A DNA stretch of 62,613 nucleotides from UBA7236 sp031372705 (lineage in GTDB: Bacteria > Bacteroidota > Bacteroidia > Chitinophagales > BACL12). The DNA is taken from assembly GCA_031372705.1 (NCBI GenBank), contig JANMLV010000284.1, positions 1-62,613 of the forward strand, in the 5' to 3' direction. Every line of letters begins with the position of its first letter. Positions within the stretch are counted from its first letter, which is position 1. The notes under the pieces are model-generated. The model did no database searches, was not told where the DNA came from, and saw only the letters and a program-made list of their open reading frames with translations. Position numbers and translations under genes: made by a program. Below, one piece after another: positions 23,354-32,689 of this stretch.

Positions 23354-26314
23354 TTAATCCGAAGCTGCTCCGCCATGCACATCCGCAGCAAAAATACTCT
23401 CGTAAATAACATCCATAATTTTATTTCGGATGCCTTCGGTGCTTAAGCGATTGGGATCGGCTTTTGGTTGCACGCGATTGCTGAGGAAAATATAAACCAA
23501 ATCGTATTTGGGATCCACCCAAACGCAAATACCGGTAAAACCTTGGTGACCAAATGTTTCGGGAGATGCATAACCACTGCATGGCGAAGTATTTACCATA
23601 TCGGGTTTATCGAAGCCAATTCCGCGGCGCGAAATACTACTTTGTTTTTTGGTCCAGAGATTTACAGTTTCTTCTTTAAAATATTGTTGTCCTCCGTAAG
23701 AACCTCCATTTAAAAGCATCTGATATAACTTCACTAAATCTTCAGCATTTGAAAATAATCCGGCATGGCCTTCAACACCTCCCATCATGCCAGCGCCCAT
23801 GTCGTGCACATAGCCTTGAACTGTTTGGTAGCGAAAATAGTTATCGTTTTCGGTTGGTACAATTCTGTTTTTTGGGAAATGATTTAATGGATTAAAACAA
23901 GTTGTTTCCATACCTAAGCTGTAATAAAAATTATTGTCGACATACGCATCTAATCGCGTTCCTGTTAGTTGCTCTGCAATGCGTCGAGAGATGTATAACC
24001 CTAAATCGCTGTAAACGTATTTATTTTTTTCTTTTAGGTTAATGTCTTTTATAATTTGCCAAACGGTATCTTTATAATCATCGCGCATCCAAACATTATC
24101 TGCAACTAATGTAGTGTAGCCTGCTATTTTTGTTTGACTGTAATAACCCGGGTCTAAAGTGCCATCTGCCTTTAATGTTTTTTTATAGAATGGAACCCAA
24201 GCAGGCAATCCTGATTGATGCGTTAAAATATCTTGCAATTTTAATCCCGCAATATTTGTTCCTTTTGTATCAGGTAAATAATCAGCAACAGTTTTTGTTA
24301 GATCTAAATAACCTTCTTCGTGTAATTTCATTAACATCATAGTTGTTGCAGATGTTTTTGTTACACTGGCGAGGTCATAAATACTGCTTGTTTCTACTTT
24401 TTCTTTTTTATCGTATTTGTAATATCCGTATGCCTTATCCCAAATAATTTTTCCGTCTTTAGCAACTAAGATTTGACAGCCGGGAGCTGCTTCTACTTGT
24501 ATGCAAGCTTTAGCGAGACTATCAATTCTGCTCATCCTCAATGAATTAATACCAAGTTCTTCGGGAATTGTATATTTTAATCGGTTTAACGAACCGGTTT
24601 CTTCACCCGCATTTACTTTAAATGTGCCAATGCCAACCGGTAATTTTCCATCGAAAGGAATTGCACCGAATAGAGCCATTGCTGCTGCTTGTTGCGTATA
24701 ACTGTCATCATCATAAGCAACAATGTGATATTGTGCCGATTCAAATTTTTCTAATGCATAAGGAATACCAAAAACTACTACTGCCGTTTGCGTTACTTGC
24801 GATAGTTTCCAAACTATATTTTCTGTGCCGGAAGTAATGCCATAATTACTTGAGCGTGCGCGTTTCATGTCGTGAATGCCAACTACAACTACTTCGTATT
24901 TTTTTAATTTTTCATAAATTTGAATATATGTTGCGGCATCTGCATCTTTATTAATTTGATAATTATCTATTTTACCATACTTGCCCAGATAATCTTGGAA
25001 ATTAGTTCGCACGCCATTGCCAATTGAAAGTGATGCGATACTTAATGTATCTAATTTTTTAAATGGAATTAAACTATCGCCAATATTTGCTAGTGTAATA
25101 CTATTTTCCGTTATTTTTCTTTTTACTAAAGTTGCTTCGGTAGTATTGATATCGAAAGTTACATTTTGAACATTAACAGGTTTGTAATTATTTAATCCTG
25201 CAAATGCTTTTGCTTTTAAAATGCGGCGTACGCTTTCGTCTAAACGTTGTTCAGAAATTTCGCCGGATGTTACGGCTTGTTTAACGGCTGCAAATGCAAC
25301 GGGTACGTTTTCGCTGAATAATAAAAAGTCGTTACCGGCTAAAAATGCTTTTACTTCTAATTCGCCGGTTTTATAATAAGCACTAACACCTTTCATATTT
25401 AACGCATCGCTAAACACTAAACCTCTGTAACCAAGTGAGTCGCGCAACAAGGCTCTTCCTACTTTTGGCGAAAGCGAAGCAGCTGTGTTGTTTTCATTAT
25501 CGAGCGAAGGAATAAATAAATGTGCTAACATGATAGAGCCGATGCCTTCGTTCATTAATATTTTAAACGGCACTAATTCTAAGGTATCTAAATGTTTGTA
25601 AGGATGATTAATTACAGGCATGGTAACATGACTATCTGCATCAACATCTCCATGTCCGGGAAAATGTTTGGCACATGCAATAATATTATTGTCTTGCAAT
25701 GCATTCATGTACATCAACCCCTTTAAAGCAACATTGTATTTATCTTCACCAAAAGCACGGTCGCCAATTACAGGATTTTTCGGATTATTATTTACATCAA
25801 CAACAGGTGCAAAATTTACGTGCACGCCTAATCGTTTTAATTGTTGTGCAATAATAGTTCCTACTTCGTAAACGGTAGAGTCGTTTGTCATGGCGCCCCA
25901 AGTGAGTTGTCGCTGAAACGAAATAACAGAATCTAATCGCATAGCAGGTCCCCATTCGGCATCCATTGCAATAAGCAACGGTGTTTTCGACATACTCTGA
26001 TAATTATTCGTCAGTTTTACTTGTCGCGCGGGCCCTCCCTGCATGAAAATGAGCCCACCGATTTGATATTTTTTTATGAGTGTTTCAATTTCTTTAACAT
26101 GTGTTGCATCTTTATTAGAATATGCGGCAACCATAAACAATTGCCCAATTTTTTCATCGACAGTCATCACTTGCATAAGTGAATCTACCCATGGATAATT
26201 TTGATCGTAGAATGCGATTTTTTTATTGGTATCGTTTTCGGGTGATTGCGGCTTGAAAGAAGCAGATGCAAATCCGAAACAAAGCAGTAGTATGAGGAGT
26301 GATTTTATATACAT
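23354..26314 (-). CDS. GH3 beta-N-acetylglucosaminidase (NagZ-like) fused to serine hydrolase
   Basis: A 986-residue, two-enzyme fusion with a signal peptide (residues 1-19). Residues ~40-390 are a GH3 TIM barrel with the NagZ-type KHFPGHGD catalytic loop (His/Asp) and nucleophile Asp in FSDALNMKG. A GH3 C-like Rossmann region (~400-580) follows. Residues ~600-980 form a class C beta-lactamase/DD-peptidase fold with SxxK in ASVTKTSA, YxN-like YSDLG and a C-terminal HQGFTG (HxG) motif. Together the halves suggest periplasmic trimming of peptidoglycan fragments: removal of GlcNAc and attack on the peptide. The architecture is known in Bacteroidota. Confidence 0.88.
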   Translation of the reverse strand: MYIKSLLILLLCFGFASASFKPQSPENDTNKKIAFYDQNYPWVDSLMQVMTVDEKIGQLFMVAAYSNKDATHVKEIETLIKKYQIGGLIFMQGGPARQVKLTNNYQSMSKTPLLIAMDAEWGPAMRLDSVISFQRQLTWGAMTNDSTVYEVGTIIAQQLKRLGVHVNFAPVVDVNNNPKNPVIGDRAFGEDKYNVALKGLMYMNALQDNNIIACAKHFPGHGDVDADSHVTMPVINHPYKHLDTLELVPFKILMNEGIGSIMLAHLFIPSLDNENNTAASLSPKVGRALLRDSLGYRGLVFSDALNMKGVSAYYKTGELEVKAFLAGNDFLLFSENVPVAFAAVKQAVTSGEISEQRLDESVRRILKAKAFAGLNNYKPVNVQNVTFDINTTEATLVKRKITENSITLANIGDSLIPFKKLDTLSIASLSIGNGVRTNFQDYLGKYGKIDNYQINKDADAATYIQIYEKLKKYEVVVVGIHDMKRARSSNYGITSGTENIVWKLSQVTQTAVVVFGIPYALEKFESAQYHIVAYDDDSYTQQAAAMALFGAIPFDGKLPVGIGTFKVNAGEETGSLNRLKYTIPEELGINSLRMSRIDSLAKACIQVEAAPGCQILVAKDGKIIWDKAYGYYKYDKKEKVETSSIYDLASVTKTSATTMMLMKLHEEGYLDLTKTVADYLPDTKGTNIAGLKLQDILTHQSGLPAWVPFYKKTLKADGTLDPGYYSQTKIAGYTTLVADNVWMRDDYKDTVWQIIKDINLKEKNKYVYSDLGLYISRRIAEQLTGTRLDAYVDNNFYYSLGMETTCFNPLNHFPKNRIVPTENDNYFRYQTVQGYVHDMGAGMMGGVEGHAGLFSNAEDLVKLYQMLLNGGSYGGQQYFKEETVNLWTKKQSSISRRGIGFDKPDMVNTSPCSGYASPETFGHQGFTGICVWVDPKYDLVYIFLSNRVQPKADPNRLSTEGIRNKIMDVIYESIFAADVHGGAASD

Positions 26315-26352
26315 ATTTTTCTATAAAATTTAAATTTTGACCATGTTTGGTA

Positions 26353-26360
26353 CAAAAATA
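26353..26360 (-). promoter_or_regulatory. -7 element of the GH3 fusion gene
   Basis: The minus strand reads TATTTTTG, an exact TAnnTTTG match, 38 nt before the ATG. The -33 TTG is not at an ideal distance. Confidence 0.4.
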
Positions 26361-26430
26361 AGCTTATACCCAACTGATATAGCACAATTTACGCCAACTT
26401 TCAATGTTATAAGGATACAAATTAAGACAA

Positions 26431-26458
26431 TTGACCAAGCGTAATATCCTTACCTTTG
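26431..26458 (+). promoter_or_regulatory. Promoter of mutL operon
   Basis: TTG (26431-26433), 17 nt, TACCTTTG (26451-26458). A strong match to the Bacteroidota vegetative promoter, 75 nt before the mutL ATG. Confidence 0.7.
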
Positions 26459-26533
26459 CATATAAACGTAAAACTCGTTTTTTTGATACAACTTTAGGCA
26501 AATTATTTTAGTCAACCGAAGGAGAGAGGAGAA

Positions 26534-28351
26534 ATGGCAGATATCATTCATTTATTACCGGATTCAATAGCCAATCAGATTGCAGCGGGAGAGGTGGTTC
26601 AAAGGCCGGCTTCGGCAATAAAAGAGCTGATTGAAAACGCTGTAGATGCCGGAGCTACTGAGATTCGGGTTATTATTAAGGATGCCGGAAAAACGCTGAT
26701 TCAGGTTATTGATAACGGTTGTGGCATGAGTCCAACTGATGCCAGAATGTGCTTTGAGCGACATGCAACGAGCAAAATTCGCACTGTTGACGACATTTTT
26801 ACCATTCGCACCAAGGGATTTAGAGGGGAAGCCATGGCTAGTATAGCCGCTATTGCTCAGGTTGAGCTCAAAACGAGGCTGCATGATGAGGAATTAGGGA
26901 CAAAAATTGTAATCGAGGGGTTTGAAATCAAGTTACAGGAGCAAGTGCAATGTTCGGCGGGCACGAACATCTCTGTAAAAAACCTATTTTACAATGTTCC
27001 TGCGCGACGTAACTTCTTGAAATCCAACACAGTAGAGTTAAAGCATATTATCGATGAGTTTGAACGCGTTGCTTTAGCGCATCCAAATGTATTTTTTGGC
27101 TTTCAGAATAATGGGATTGAAGTTTTTCATTTAAAAGCAGGCAACCATCGCCAACGCATTACCAATTTATTTGGCAATAATTACAATGAAAAGTTGGTTC
27201 CGGTGGAGGAAAATACTTCTGTAGCAAATATTCGCGGATTTATTGGCAAGCCCGATTCGGCGAAGAAAACAAAGGGAGAGCAATTCTTTTTTGTGAATAA
27301 CCGTTTTATTAGGAGTCCATATTTGCACCATGCGGTGATGAGTGTTTATGATGATTTAATTCCGGAAAACAGCTATCCGCTTTATACAATATTTATTGAC
27401 ATTGACCCGTCACGTATAGATGTGAATGTACATCCAACCAAGCAAGAAATAAAGTTTGAGGATGAACGCATTATTTATACGTTTATTCAGGCCGGTGTGC
27501 GCCATGCATTGGCGCAGTATAGCGTAACGCCAACGTTGGATTTCGACCAGGATATTATGTTTGCCAACTTGCCGAGTTTTTACAAAAAGCCTGAGGATAC
27601 TGTAGCCAAGCCGCTTTCGTTCAAAACGGTGGAGAGCAAAATGAATGATTTTCCGAGAACGGAAAAAAATGTGCAGCAAGATTTTAGGTTACATGCAAAT
27701 CTTGAAAAAATTAAACCGCATTTGGGCAGCCATATCCAGCAATCTGATTTGGATGCGGCTCCTTATGATGGAATTACCGAAAGTTCACCATCGTTTCAAA
27801 TTCACAATCAATATATAGTTGCGCAAATAAAATCGGGATTTATTGTAATTGACCAGCAAGCTGCGCATGAAAGAGTTTTATTTGAAAAATATTTGCAGCA
27901 GTTGCAAAACAAGAAACCTCATACGCAGCAGCAGCTTTTCCCGCAAACGTTAAACCTTTCGTCGTCGGATGCGGCTTTGTTAAGTGAACTTTTAAGCGAT
28001 ATAAACAATTTAGGTTTTGATATACAACCATTCGGTAAAGATGCGTTTGTAATTCATGGTGTTCCGGTAGAGTTTGAATCGGGCAATGAACAAAAAGTGG
28101 TGGAAGATTTGTTAGAACAGTTTAAAGAAGATAAATCGGCATTAAAATTAAATAAGCATAATGGTATTGCGCGTTCAATGGCAAGAACAAACAGCATTAA
28201 GCGGGGACAAAAATTGGATGAAAAAGGTATGCGCCATTTAACAGACCAATTATTTGCTTGCAGTACGCCTTATGTTTCGCCATTTGGCACATTAACATTT
28301 ACAACATTTTCATTAGAAGAACTCGCAAAACAATTTCAGAAAAATAACTAA
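26534..28351 (+). CDS. mutL: DNA mismatch repair protein MutL
   Basis: A 605-residue GHKL ATPase. Motifs: IAAGEVVQRPASAIKELIENAVDAGA (motif I), DNGCGM (motif II), TKGFRGEAMASIAA and NLFYNVPARRNFLK. The C-terminal endonuclease motif reads DQQAAHERVLFE, i.e. DQHA(x)2E(x)4E with His replaced by Gln. A C-terminal RSMARTN-type metal-site motif is present. It nicks the new strand after MutS recognises a mismatch. It leads an operon with two rhomboid proteases and an EEP-family enzyme, an order I recall from other Bacteroidota. Confidence 0.95.
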   Translation: MADIIHLLPDSIANQIAAGEVVQRPASAIKELIENAVDAGATEIRVIIKDAGKTLIQVIDNGCGMSPTDARMCFERHATSKIRTVDDIFTIRTKGFRGEAMASIAAIAQVELKTRLHDEELGTKIVIEGFEIKLQEQVQCSAGTNISVKNLFYNVPARRNFLKSNTVELKHIIDEFERVALAHPNVFFGFQNNGIEVFHLKAGNHRQRITNLFGNNYNEKLVPVEENTSVANIRGFIGKPDSAKKTKGEQFFFVNNRFIRSPYLHHAVMSVYDDLIPENSYPLYTIFIDIDPSRIDVNVHPTKQEIKFEDERIIYTFIQAGVRHALAQYSVTPTLDFDQDIMFANLPSFYKKPEDTVAKPLSFKTVESKMNDFPRTEKNVQQDFRLHANLEKIKPHLGSHIQQSDLDAAPYDGITESSPSFQIHNQYIVAQIKSGFIVIDQQAAHERVLFEKYLQQLQNKKPHTQQQLFPQTLNLSSSDAALLSELLSDINNLGFDIQPFGKDAFVIHGVPVEFESGNEQKVVEDLLEQFKEDKSALKLNKHNGIARSMARTNSIKRGQKLDEKGMRHLTDQLFACSTPYVSPFGTLTFTTFSLEELAKQFQKNN

Positions 28352-28359
28352 ACAGGCAG

Positions 28360-29073
28360 ATGACACAATTTCAACCGACTAGATTTAATTACTTACCACC
28401 TGTTATAAAGAATTTATTAATTATTAATGGATTGGTTTTTTTGGCAACGATCAGCTTCCCCGACTTGATTAATAAGTTTGCCTTGTATTTTCCTTCATCA
28501 CCTGATTTCCAACCTTTTCAGATTGTAACGCATATGTTTACGCATTCTCGAACTGATTTTGGTCATATATTTTTTAACATGTTTACGTTATGGATGTTTG
28601 GAGCTATGCTTGAAAATGTTTGGGGGCCAAAACGGTTTTTAACTTTTTATTTGATTACAGGGCTGGGTGCAGCGTTTTTACACATGGGCTTTAATGCTTA
28701 TCAGTTATATAATGCCGTTGGCACTTTATCACCCGAGGTAACACTAAATGGAGTTTTTATTTCAGGAAATTATTCAGAAGCACAATTATCTAAAATAGCA
28801 TCTTGCTGGGAGCCAGTGGTTGGGGCATCAGGTGCCATATATGGTATATTAATTGCATTCGGAATGTTATTTCCCAATACTTTAATTTATTTATATTTCT
28901 TAATTCCGATAAAGGCTAAATATTTAGTTATTATTTTAATTGCCATTGAAGTGTATATGGGATTTGTAAACAGTCCTGATGATAATATTGCACACTTTGC
29001 ACATCTCGGCGGCGCATTATTCGGATTTTTATTGATAAAATTTTGGGGCCGCAACAAAAGCCGTTTCTATTAA
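28360..29073 (+). CDS. Rhomboid intramembrane serine protease
   Basis: A 237-residue protein with about six membrane helices. Catalytic Ser is in GASGAIYG and catalytic His in AHFAHLGG. HIFFNMFTLWMFG carries the HxxxN oxyanion motif. It cleaves transmembrane segments of other proteins and its substrates are unknown. It lies 8 nt after mutL and 3 nt before a second, divergent rhomboid. Confidence 0.9.
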   Translation: MTQFQPTRFNYLPPVIKNLLIINGLVFLATISFPDLINKFALYFPSSPDFQPFQIVTHMFTHSRTDFGHIFFNMFTLWMFGAMLENVWGPKRFLTFYLITGLGAAFLHMGFNAYQLYNAVGTLSPEVTLNGVFISGNYSEAQLSKIASCWEPVVGASGAIYGILIAFGMLFPNTLIYLYFLIPIKAKYLVIILIAIEVYMGFVNSPDDNIAHFAHLGGALFGFLLIKFWGRNKSRFY

Positions 29074-29076
29074 TTC

Positions 29077-29973
29077 ATGAATTTTTCCAACGATATTAAA
29101 TATCAGTTACAACACGGTAACACACTCATGAAGTTGTTACTGGTGAATGTATTACTTTTTTTAGTGCAGTCACTCGTATTGTTAATTGCTTTTTTCGGTG
29201 GATTTAAATCTGAATATATATCATTCCTGGCTAATTGGTTGTGGGCAAGTTCTGACATTAACACATTAGTTACCAGGCCGTGGACTATAGTAACTTACAT
29301 GTTTTTGCATAGTCCTGAAAGCATTTTTCACATTCTTTCGAATATGCTTTACCTGTATTTTTTCGGTCGCATTTTTGTTGATTTTTTTAATCACAAGAAA
29401 GCATATCCATTATATTTAACAGGAGGACTGGTTGGATTTTTAGCATCGTTATTAGCGTATAATTTAATTCCATCGTTAAACAATGAAATTGGTGTTACAC
29501 TGGTTGGTGCCTCGGCAGCGGTGATGGCCATAGTGTTGGCTACAGCTACGTTAGCGCCTGATTTTACCGTTTATTTGCTCATTGTTGGCCCCGTTAAATT
29601 GAAGTATATTGCTTTGTTCGTGGTAATTATTGATTTAATCAGTATTCCATCAACCCAAAATTTGGGCGGACATATTGCGCATCTTGGTGGTGCTTTAATA
29701 GGATATTTATATATTCGCAGTTATAAAAACGGTAAAGATTGGTTTTATTGGTGGCCGCGTTTTGAGGAAAAGGTGTACGGGTTATTTGAAAAAAGGAAGC
29801 CGAAAGTGGTTTACAGAAATCAGCATAATCCGGAACCGGCGAGTAAACGTGAAAACGACATCAATAAGCAACAAAAGTTAGATGCCATTTTAGATAAAAT
29901 AAAAATTGGCGGATACGAAAGTTTAAGTAAAGGAGAAAAAGAATTTTTATTTAAGATAAGCAATGAGAAATAA
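29077..29973 (+). CDS. Rhomboid protease with C-terminal DUF6576-like tail
   Basis: A 298-residue protein with six to seven membrane helices. Catalytic Ser is in VGASAAVMA and His in GHIAHLGG. HILSNMLYLYFFG supplies the HxxxN motif. After the last helix a ~90-residue soluble tail ends in LDAILDKIKIGGYESLSKGEKEFL, the small helical C-terminal module (DUF6576) common in this rhomboid branch. It is clearly distinct from the preceding rhomboid, so the pair is not a recent duplication. Its stop directly abuts the next ATG. Confidence 0.9.
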   Translation: MNFSNDIKYQLQHGNTLMKLLLVNVLLFLVQSLVLLIAFFGGFKSEYISFLANWLWASSDINTLVTRPWTIVTYMFLHSPESIFHILSNMLYLYFFGRIFVDFFNHKKAYPLYLTGGLVGFLASLLAYNLIPSLNNEIGVTLVGASAAVMAIVLATATLAPDFTVYLLIVGPVKLKYIALFVVIIDLISIPSTQNLGGHIAHLGGALIGYLYIRSYKNGKDWFYWWPRFEEKVYGLFEKRKPKVVYRNQHNPEPASKRENDINKQQKLDAILDKIKIGGYESLSKGEKEFLFKISNEK

Positions 29974-31068
29974 ATGAAGTGGTGGCATAAAATTATATTG
30001 TTTTTTACAATACTCACGTCTATCTTTTTGGCAGGTGCATATTTAGCTATGTATATTAGTCCGGAAAGTTTTTGGCCGGTTGCGTTTATTGGATTAGGTT
30101 ATTTCCCTATTCTTGTTGTTTATTTATGTTTCATGTTACTTTGGTTTTTCATGAGACGTAAAGTATTTTATTTCCTGCTTGTTTTTTTAATGATCGGATT
30201 CAAAGCGCATTTCAGTTATTTCTCATTCGGCACATTTGGAAAAGCGGATGTTGAGGGCAAAGAGGTTTATACCATAATGCAATACAACGTGCAAGGTTTT
30301 GATGCTTACAACAAAGAAGGAAAGTATAAAAATAGAGATGAAATAATTGCAAATATTGCAAAGGCAGAACCGGATATACTCTGCCTCGAAGAGTTTAACA
30401 CCTATCATAATCATCCAAAAGAAAAAAGCAATTTGGAGATGGTATTAAATGCCACGGGATTAAAGAATTACTACTATTTTAAAGCATACGAAAATACGCG
30501 CAGCACCAGAAGTTTTGGATTGGTTATTTTTTCGCGTTTTCCAATTATTGACACCGGAAGGTTAGATTATTTATCGCTGAGTAAATTGAATTCTACCATT
30601 TATGCTGATATTTTAATTAATAATGATACGGTAAGAGTTTATTGTTCACATTTGCAAAGCACACAGCTGAGTCATTATGACCTCGAATTTATTGAAGCCA
30701 GCAATGAAGCGGAAACTGATTTTGATGCCGATAGAGTTACCAATAAATTAAAAGGCAGTTATGCATTGCGCGCGCAAGAAGCCGATACCGTAGCTTTCCA
30801 TTTAAGTGAGGCTCCACATCCTGTAATTTCTTGCGGCGATTTTAATGATACACCTGTTTCTTATACCTACCGAAAAATGAGCGGCAATTTACAAGATGCA
30901 TTTCTTGAGCGCGGATTTGGCATCGGTGCTACCTACGCGCCGTTTCCGTTTATAAGAATTGACTACCAATTATTTGATGAGGACAAATTTACCATTGTTG
31001 ATTTTGATAGAATTAAGGAAGGCTCCAGCGATCACTATGGTTGCGTAACCGATTTTGTGGTTAATTAG
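29974..31068 (+). CDS. Membrane-anchored endonuclease/exonuclease/phosphatase-family protein
   Basis: A 364-residue protein with three N-terminal membrane helices (residues ~5-100), then an EEP domain: MQYNVQGFDA, LCLEEFNTY (metal Glu), YCSHLQS, SCGDFNDTP, and a final GSSDHYGC with the catalytic His. The domain lies outside the membrane, probably periplasmic. Substrates in the superfamily range from DNA to phosphoinositides, so the reaction is open. Fourth gene of the mutL operon. Confidence 0.85.
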   Translation: MKWWHKIILFFTILTSIFLAGAYLAMYISPESFWPVAFIGLGYFPILVVYLCFMLLWFFMRRKVFYFLLVFLMIGFKAHFSYFSFGTFGKADVEGKEVYTIMQYNVQGFDAYNKEGKYKNRDEIIANIAKAEPDILCLEEFNTYHNHPKEKSNLEMVLNATGLKNYYYFKAYENTRSTRSFGLVIFSRFPIIDTGRLDYLSLSKLNSTIYADILINNDTVRVYCSHLQSTQLSHYDLEFIEASNEAETDFDADRVTNKLKGSYALRAQEADTVAFHLSEAPHPVISCGDFNDTPVSYTYRKMSGNLQDAFLERGFGIGATYAPFPFIRIDYQLFDEDKFTIVDFDRIKEGSSDHYGCVTDFVVN

Positions 31069-31142
31069 TAAACTTCCGTGCTCGATTTGCAAAAAATGCC
31101 AATCTGCTATATCATTTTCCTTTTACCTGCTAACTTTACACC

Positions 31143-32645
31143 ATGGAACAGGAGTTATTTCATCAGAATACATTACAAGTTTACAACACCTTAAGTCGCC
31201 AAAAGGAAAAATTTGAACCTTTACATGCCCCTTTTGTGGGGATGTACGCTTGCGGCCCAACTGTTTATAATGAACCACACCTTGGTAATTGCCGCAGTTT
31301 TGTAATGTACGATCTTATGTTCCGATACATGTTGCATTTGGGATATAAAGTGCGCTATGTGCGCAATATTACTGATGCCGGTCACGTAGAAAGCACCAGT
31401 GGCGAAACAGGCGACAGAATTAGCAAGCAAGCTAAAATTGAAATGGTAGAACCGATGGAGATTGTGCAGAAATATTCTGTGAAATTTCATCGGATTATGG
31501 AAACATTAAATTGCTTGCCACCAAGTATAGAACCTACTGCAACGGGACATATTATTGAACAAATTGAAATGACCAAAAAAATAATGGCAAACGGTTTCGC
31601 TTATGAAGCTGATGAAGCCATTTATTTTGATGTAGATAAATTTGCTCAAACGTATCCTTATACAAAATTGAGCGGTAGAAATTTAGACGATCAATTAAAT
31701 AATACTCGCGATTTAGGCGGACAAGAAAGTAAACGAGGCAGATTGGATTTTGCATTAATGATTAAAGCAAAGCCTGATCATATTATGCGTTGGCCTTCTC
31801 CGTGGGGAGATGTTTACCCGGGTTGGCATATTGAATGTTCTGCAATGAGTGAAAAATATCTTGGAAAAACATTTGATATACATTGCGGTGGAATGGATTT
31901 AATTCCGACACATCACACCAATGAAATTGCTCAATGTGTAGCATGTAATCATGTTGACCCTGTTAAATATTGGTTACATCCGAATATGCTTACAGTCAAC
32001 GGACAAAAAATGAGTAAAAGTCTTGGCAATTCGTTTTTACCCGCCGAATTATTTGATGGCTCACACCCATTATTAGACCAGGGCTATTCGCCTATGACGG
32101 TGCGCTTTTCGATGTTGCAAGCGCATTACCGCAGTACACTCGATTTTAGCAATGATGCACTTAAAGCTGCCGAAAAAGGATATAGGCGTTTGATGAATGC
32201 AAAAGCATTGTTAAATACAATTACAGTTTCCGGAACAATTAATCATGATGATGAAGCTGCAGTAAATAAAGTATTGCTTGCCACTTATGAAGCAATGAAT
32301 AACGATTTTAATTCTGCCCAAGCAATTGCTGAATTAAATGAAGCGGCAACAATAATTAATACTTGGAACAGTCTGCAAAATAAACAAGCTAATATCCAAC
32401 AACATACATTCGACCGCTTAAAAAATTTATTACAACATTTCTTAATTGATATTTTCGGATTAATGGAAGAATCTGAAAACAACAATGAGAAATTAAATGG
32501 TGTTATGGATTTGGTAATCGACATTAGAAAAGATGCGCGCACTAAAAAAGATTTCGCTATTAGCGATAAAATTCGCGATGCACTTCAAGGTGTCGGCATA
32601 CAATTAAAAGACAGTAAAGACGGCACAACCTGGCAATCTGAATAA
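31143..32645 (+). CDS. cysS: Cysteine--tRNA ligase
   Basis: A 500-residue class I aminoacyl-tRNA synthetase. The HIGH-equivalent is in GPTVYNEPHLGN (PHLGN instead of the usual HIGN), GWHIECSAM and HCGGMDL carry zinc ligands, and the KMSKS loop is KMSKSLGN. It charges tRNA-Cys. A TAACTTTA box (one mismatch to TAnnTTTG) lies exactly 4 nt before the ATG. It ends in a strong bidirectional hairpin shared with the convergent T9SS gene. Confidence 0.95.
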   Translation: MEQELFHQNTLQVYNTLSRQKEKFEPLHAPFVGMYACGPTVYNEPHLGNCRSFVMYDLMFRYMLHLGYKVRYVRNITDAGHVESTSGETGDRISKQAKIEMVEPMEIVQKYSVKFHRIMETLNCLPPSIEPTATGHIIEQIEMTKKIMANGFAYEADEAIYFDVDKFAQTYPYTKLSGRNLDDQLNNTRDLGGQESKRGRLDFALMIKAKPDHIMRWPSPWGDVYPGWHIECSAMSEKYLGKTFDIHCGGMDLIPTHHTNEIAQCVACNHVDPVKYWLHPNMLTVNGQKMSKSLGNSFLPAELFDGSHPLLDQGYSPMTVRFSMLQAHYRSTLDFSNDALKAAEKGYRRLMNAKALLNTITVSGTINHDDEAAVNKVLLATYEAMNNDFNSAQAIAELNEAATIINTWNSLQNKQANIQQHTFDRLKNLLQHFLIDIFGLMEESENNNEKLNGVMDLVIDIRKDARTKKDFAISDKIRDALQGVGIQLKDSKDGTTWQSE

Positions 32646-32656
32646 ATACATTTATT

Positions 32657-32684
32657 CGCTGCCGAATCTTCAGATTCGGCAGCG
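32657..32684. terminator. Bidirectional terminator between cysS and T9SS protein gene
   Basis: A perfect 12-bp stem CGCTGCCGAATC / GATTCGGCAGCG with loop TTCA, 11 nt after the cysS stop and 5 nt before the end of the convergent gene. T-rich on both outer sides. A shorter relative of the stem (CCGAATC/GATTCGG) recurs at 22982-22998. Confidence 0.85.
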
Positions 32685-32689
32685 TTATT

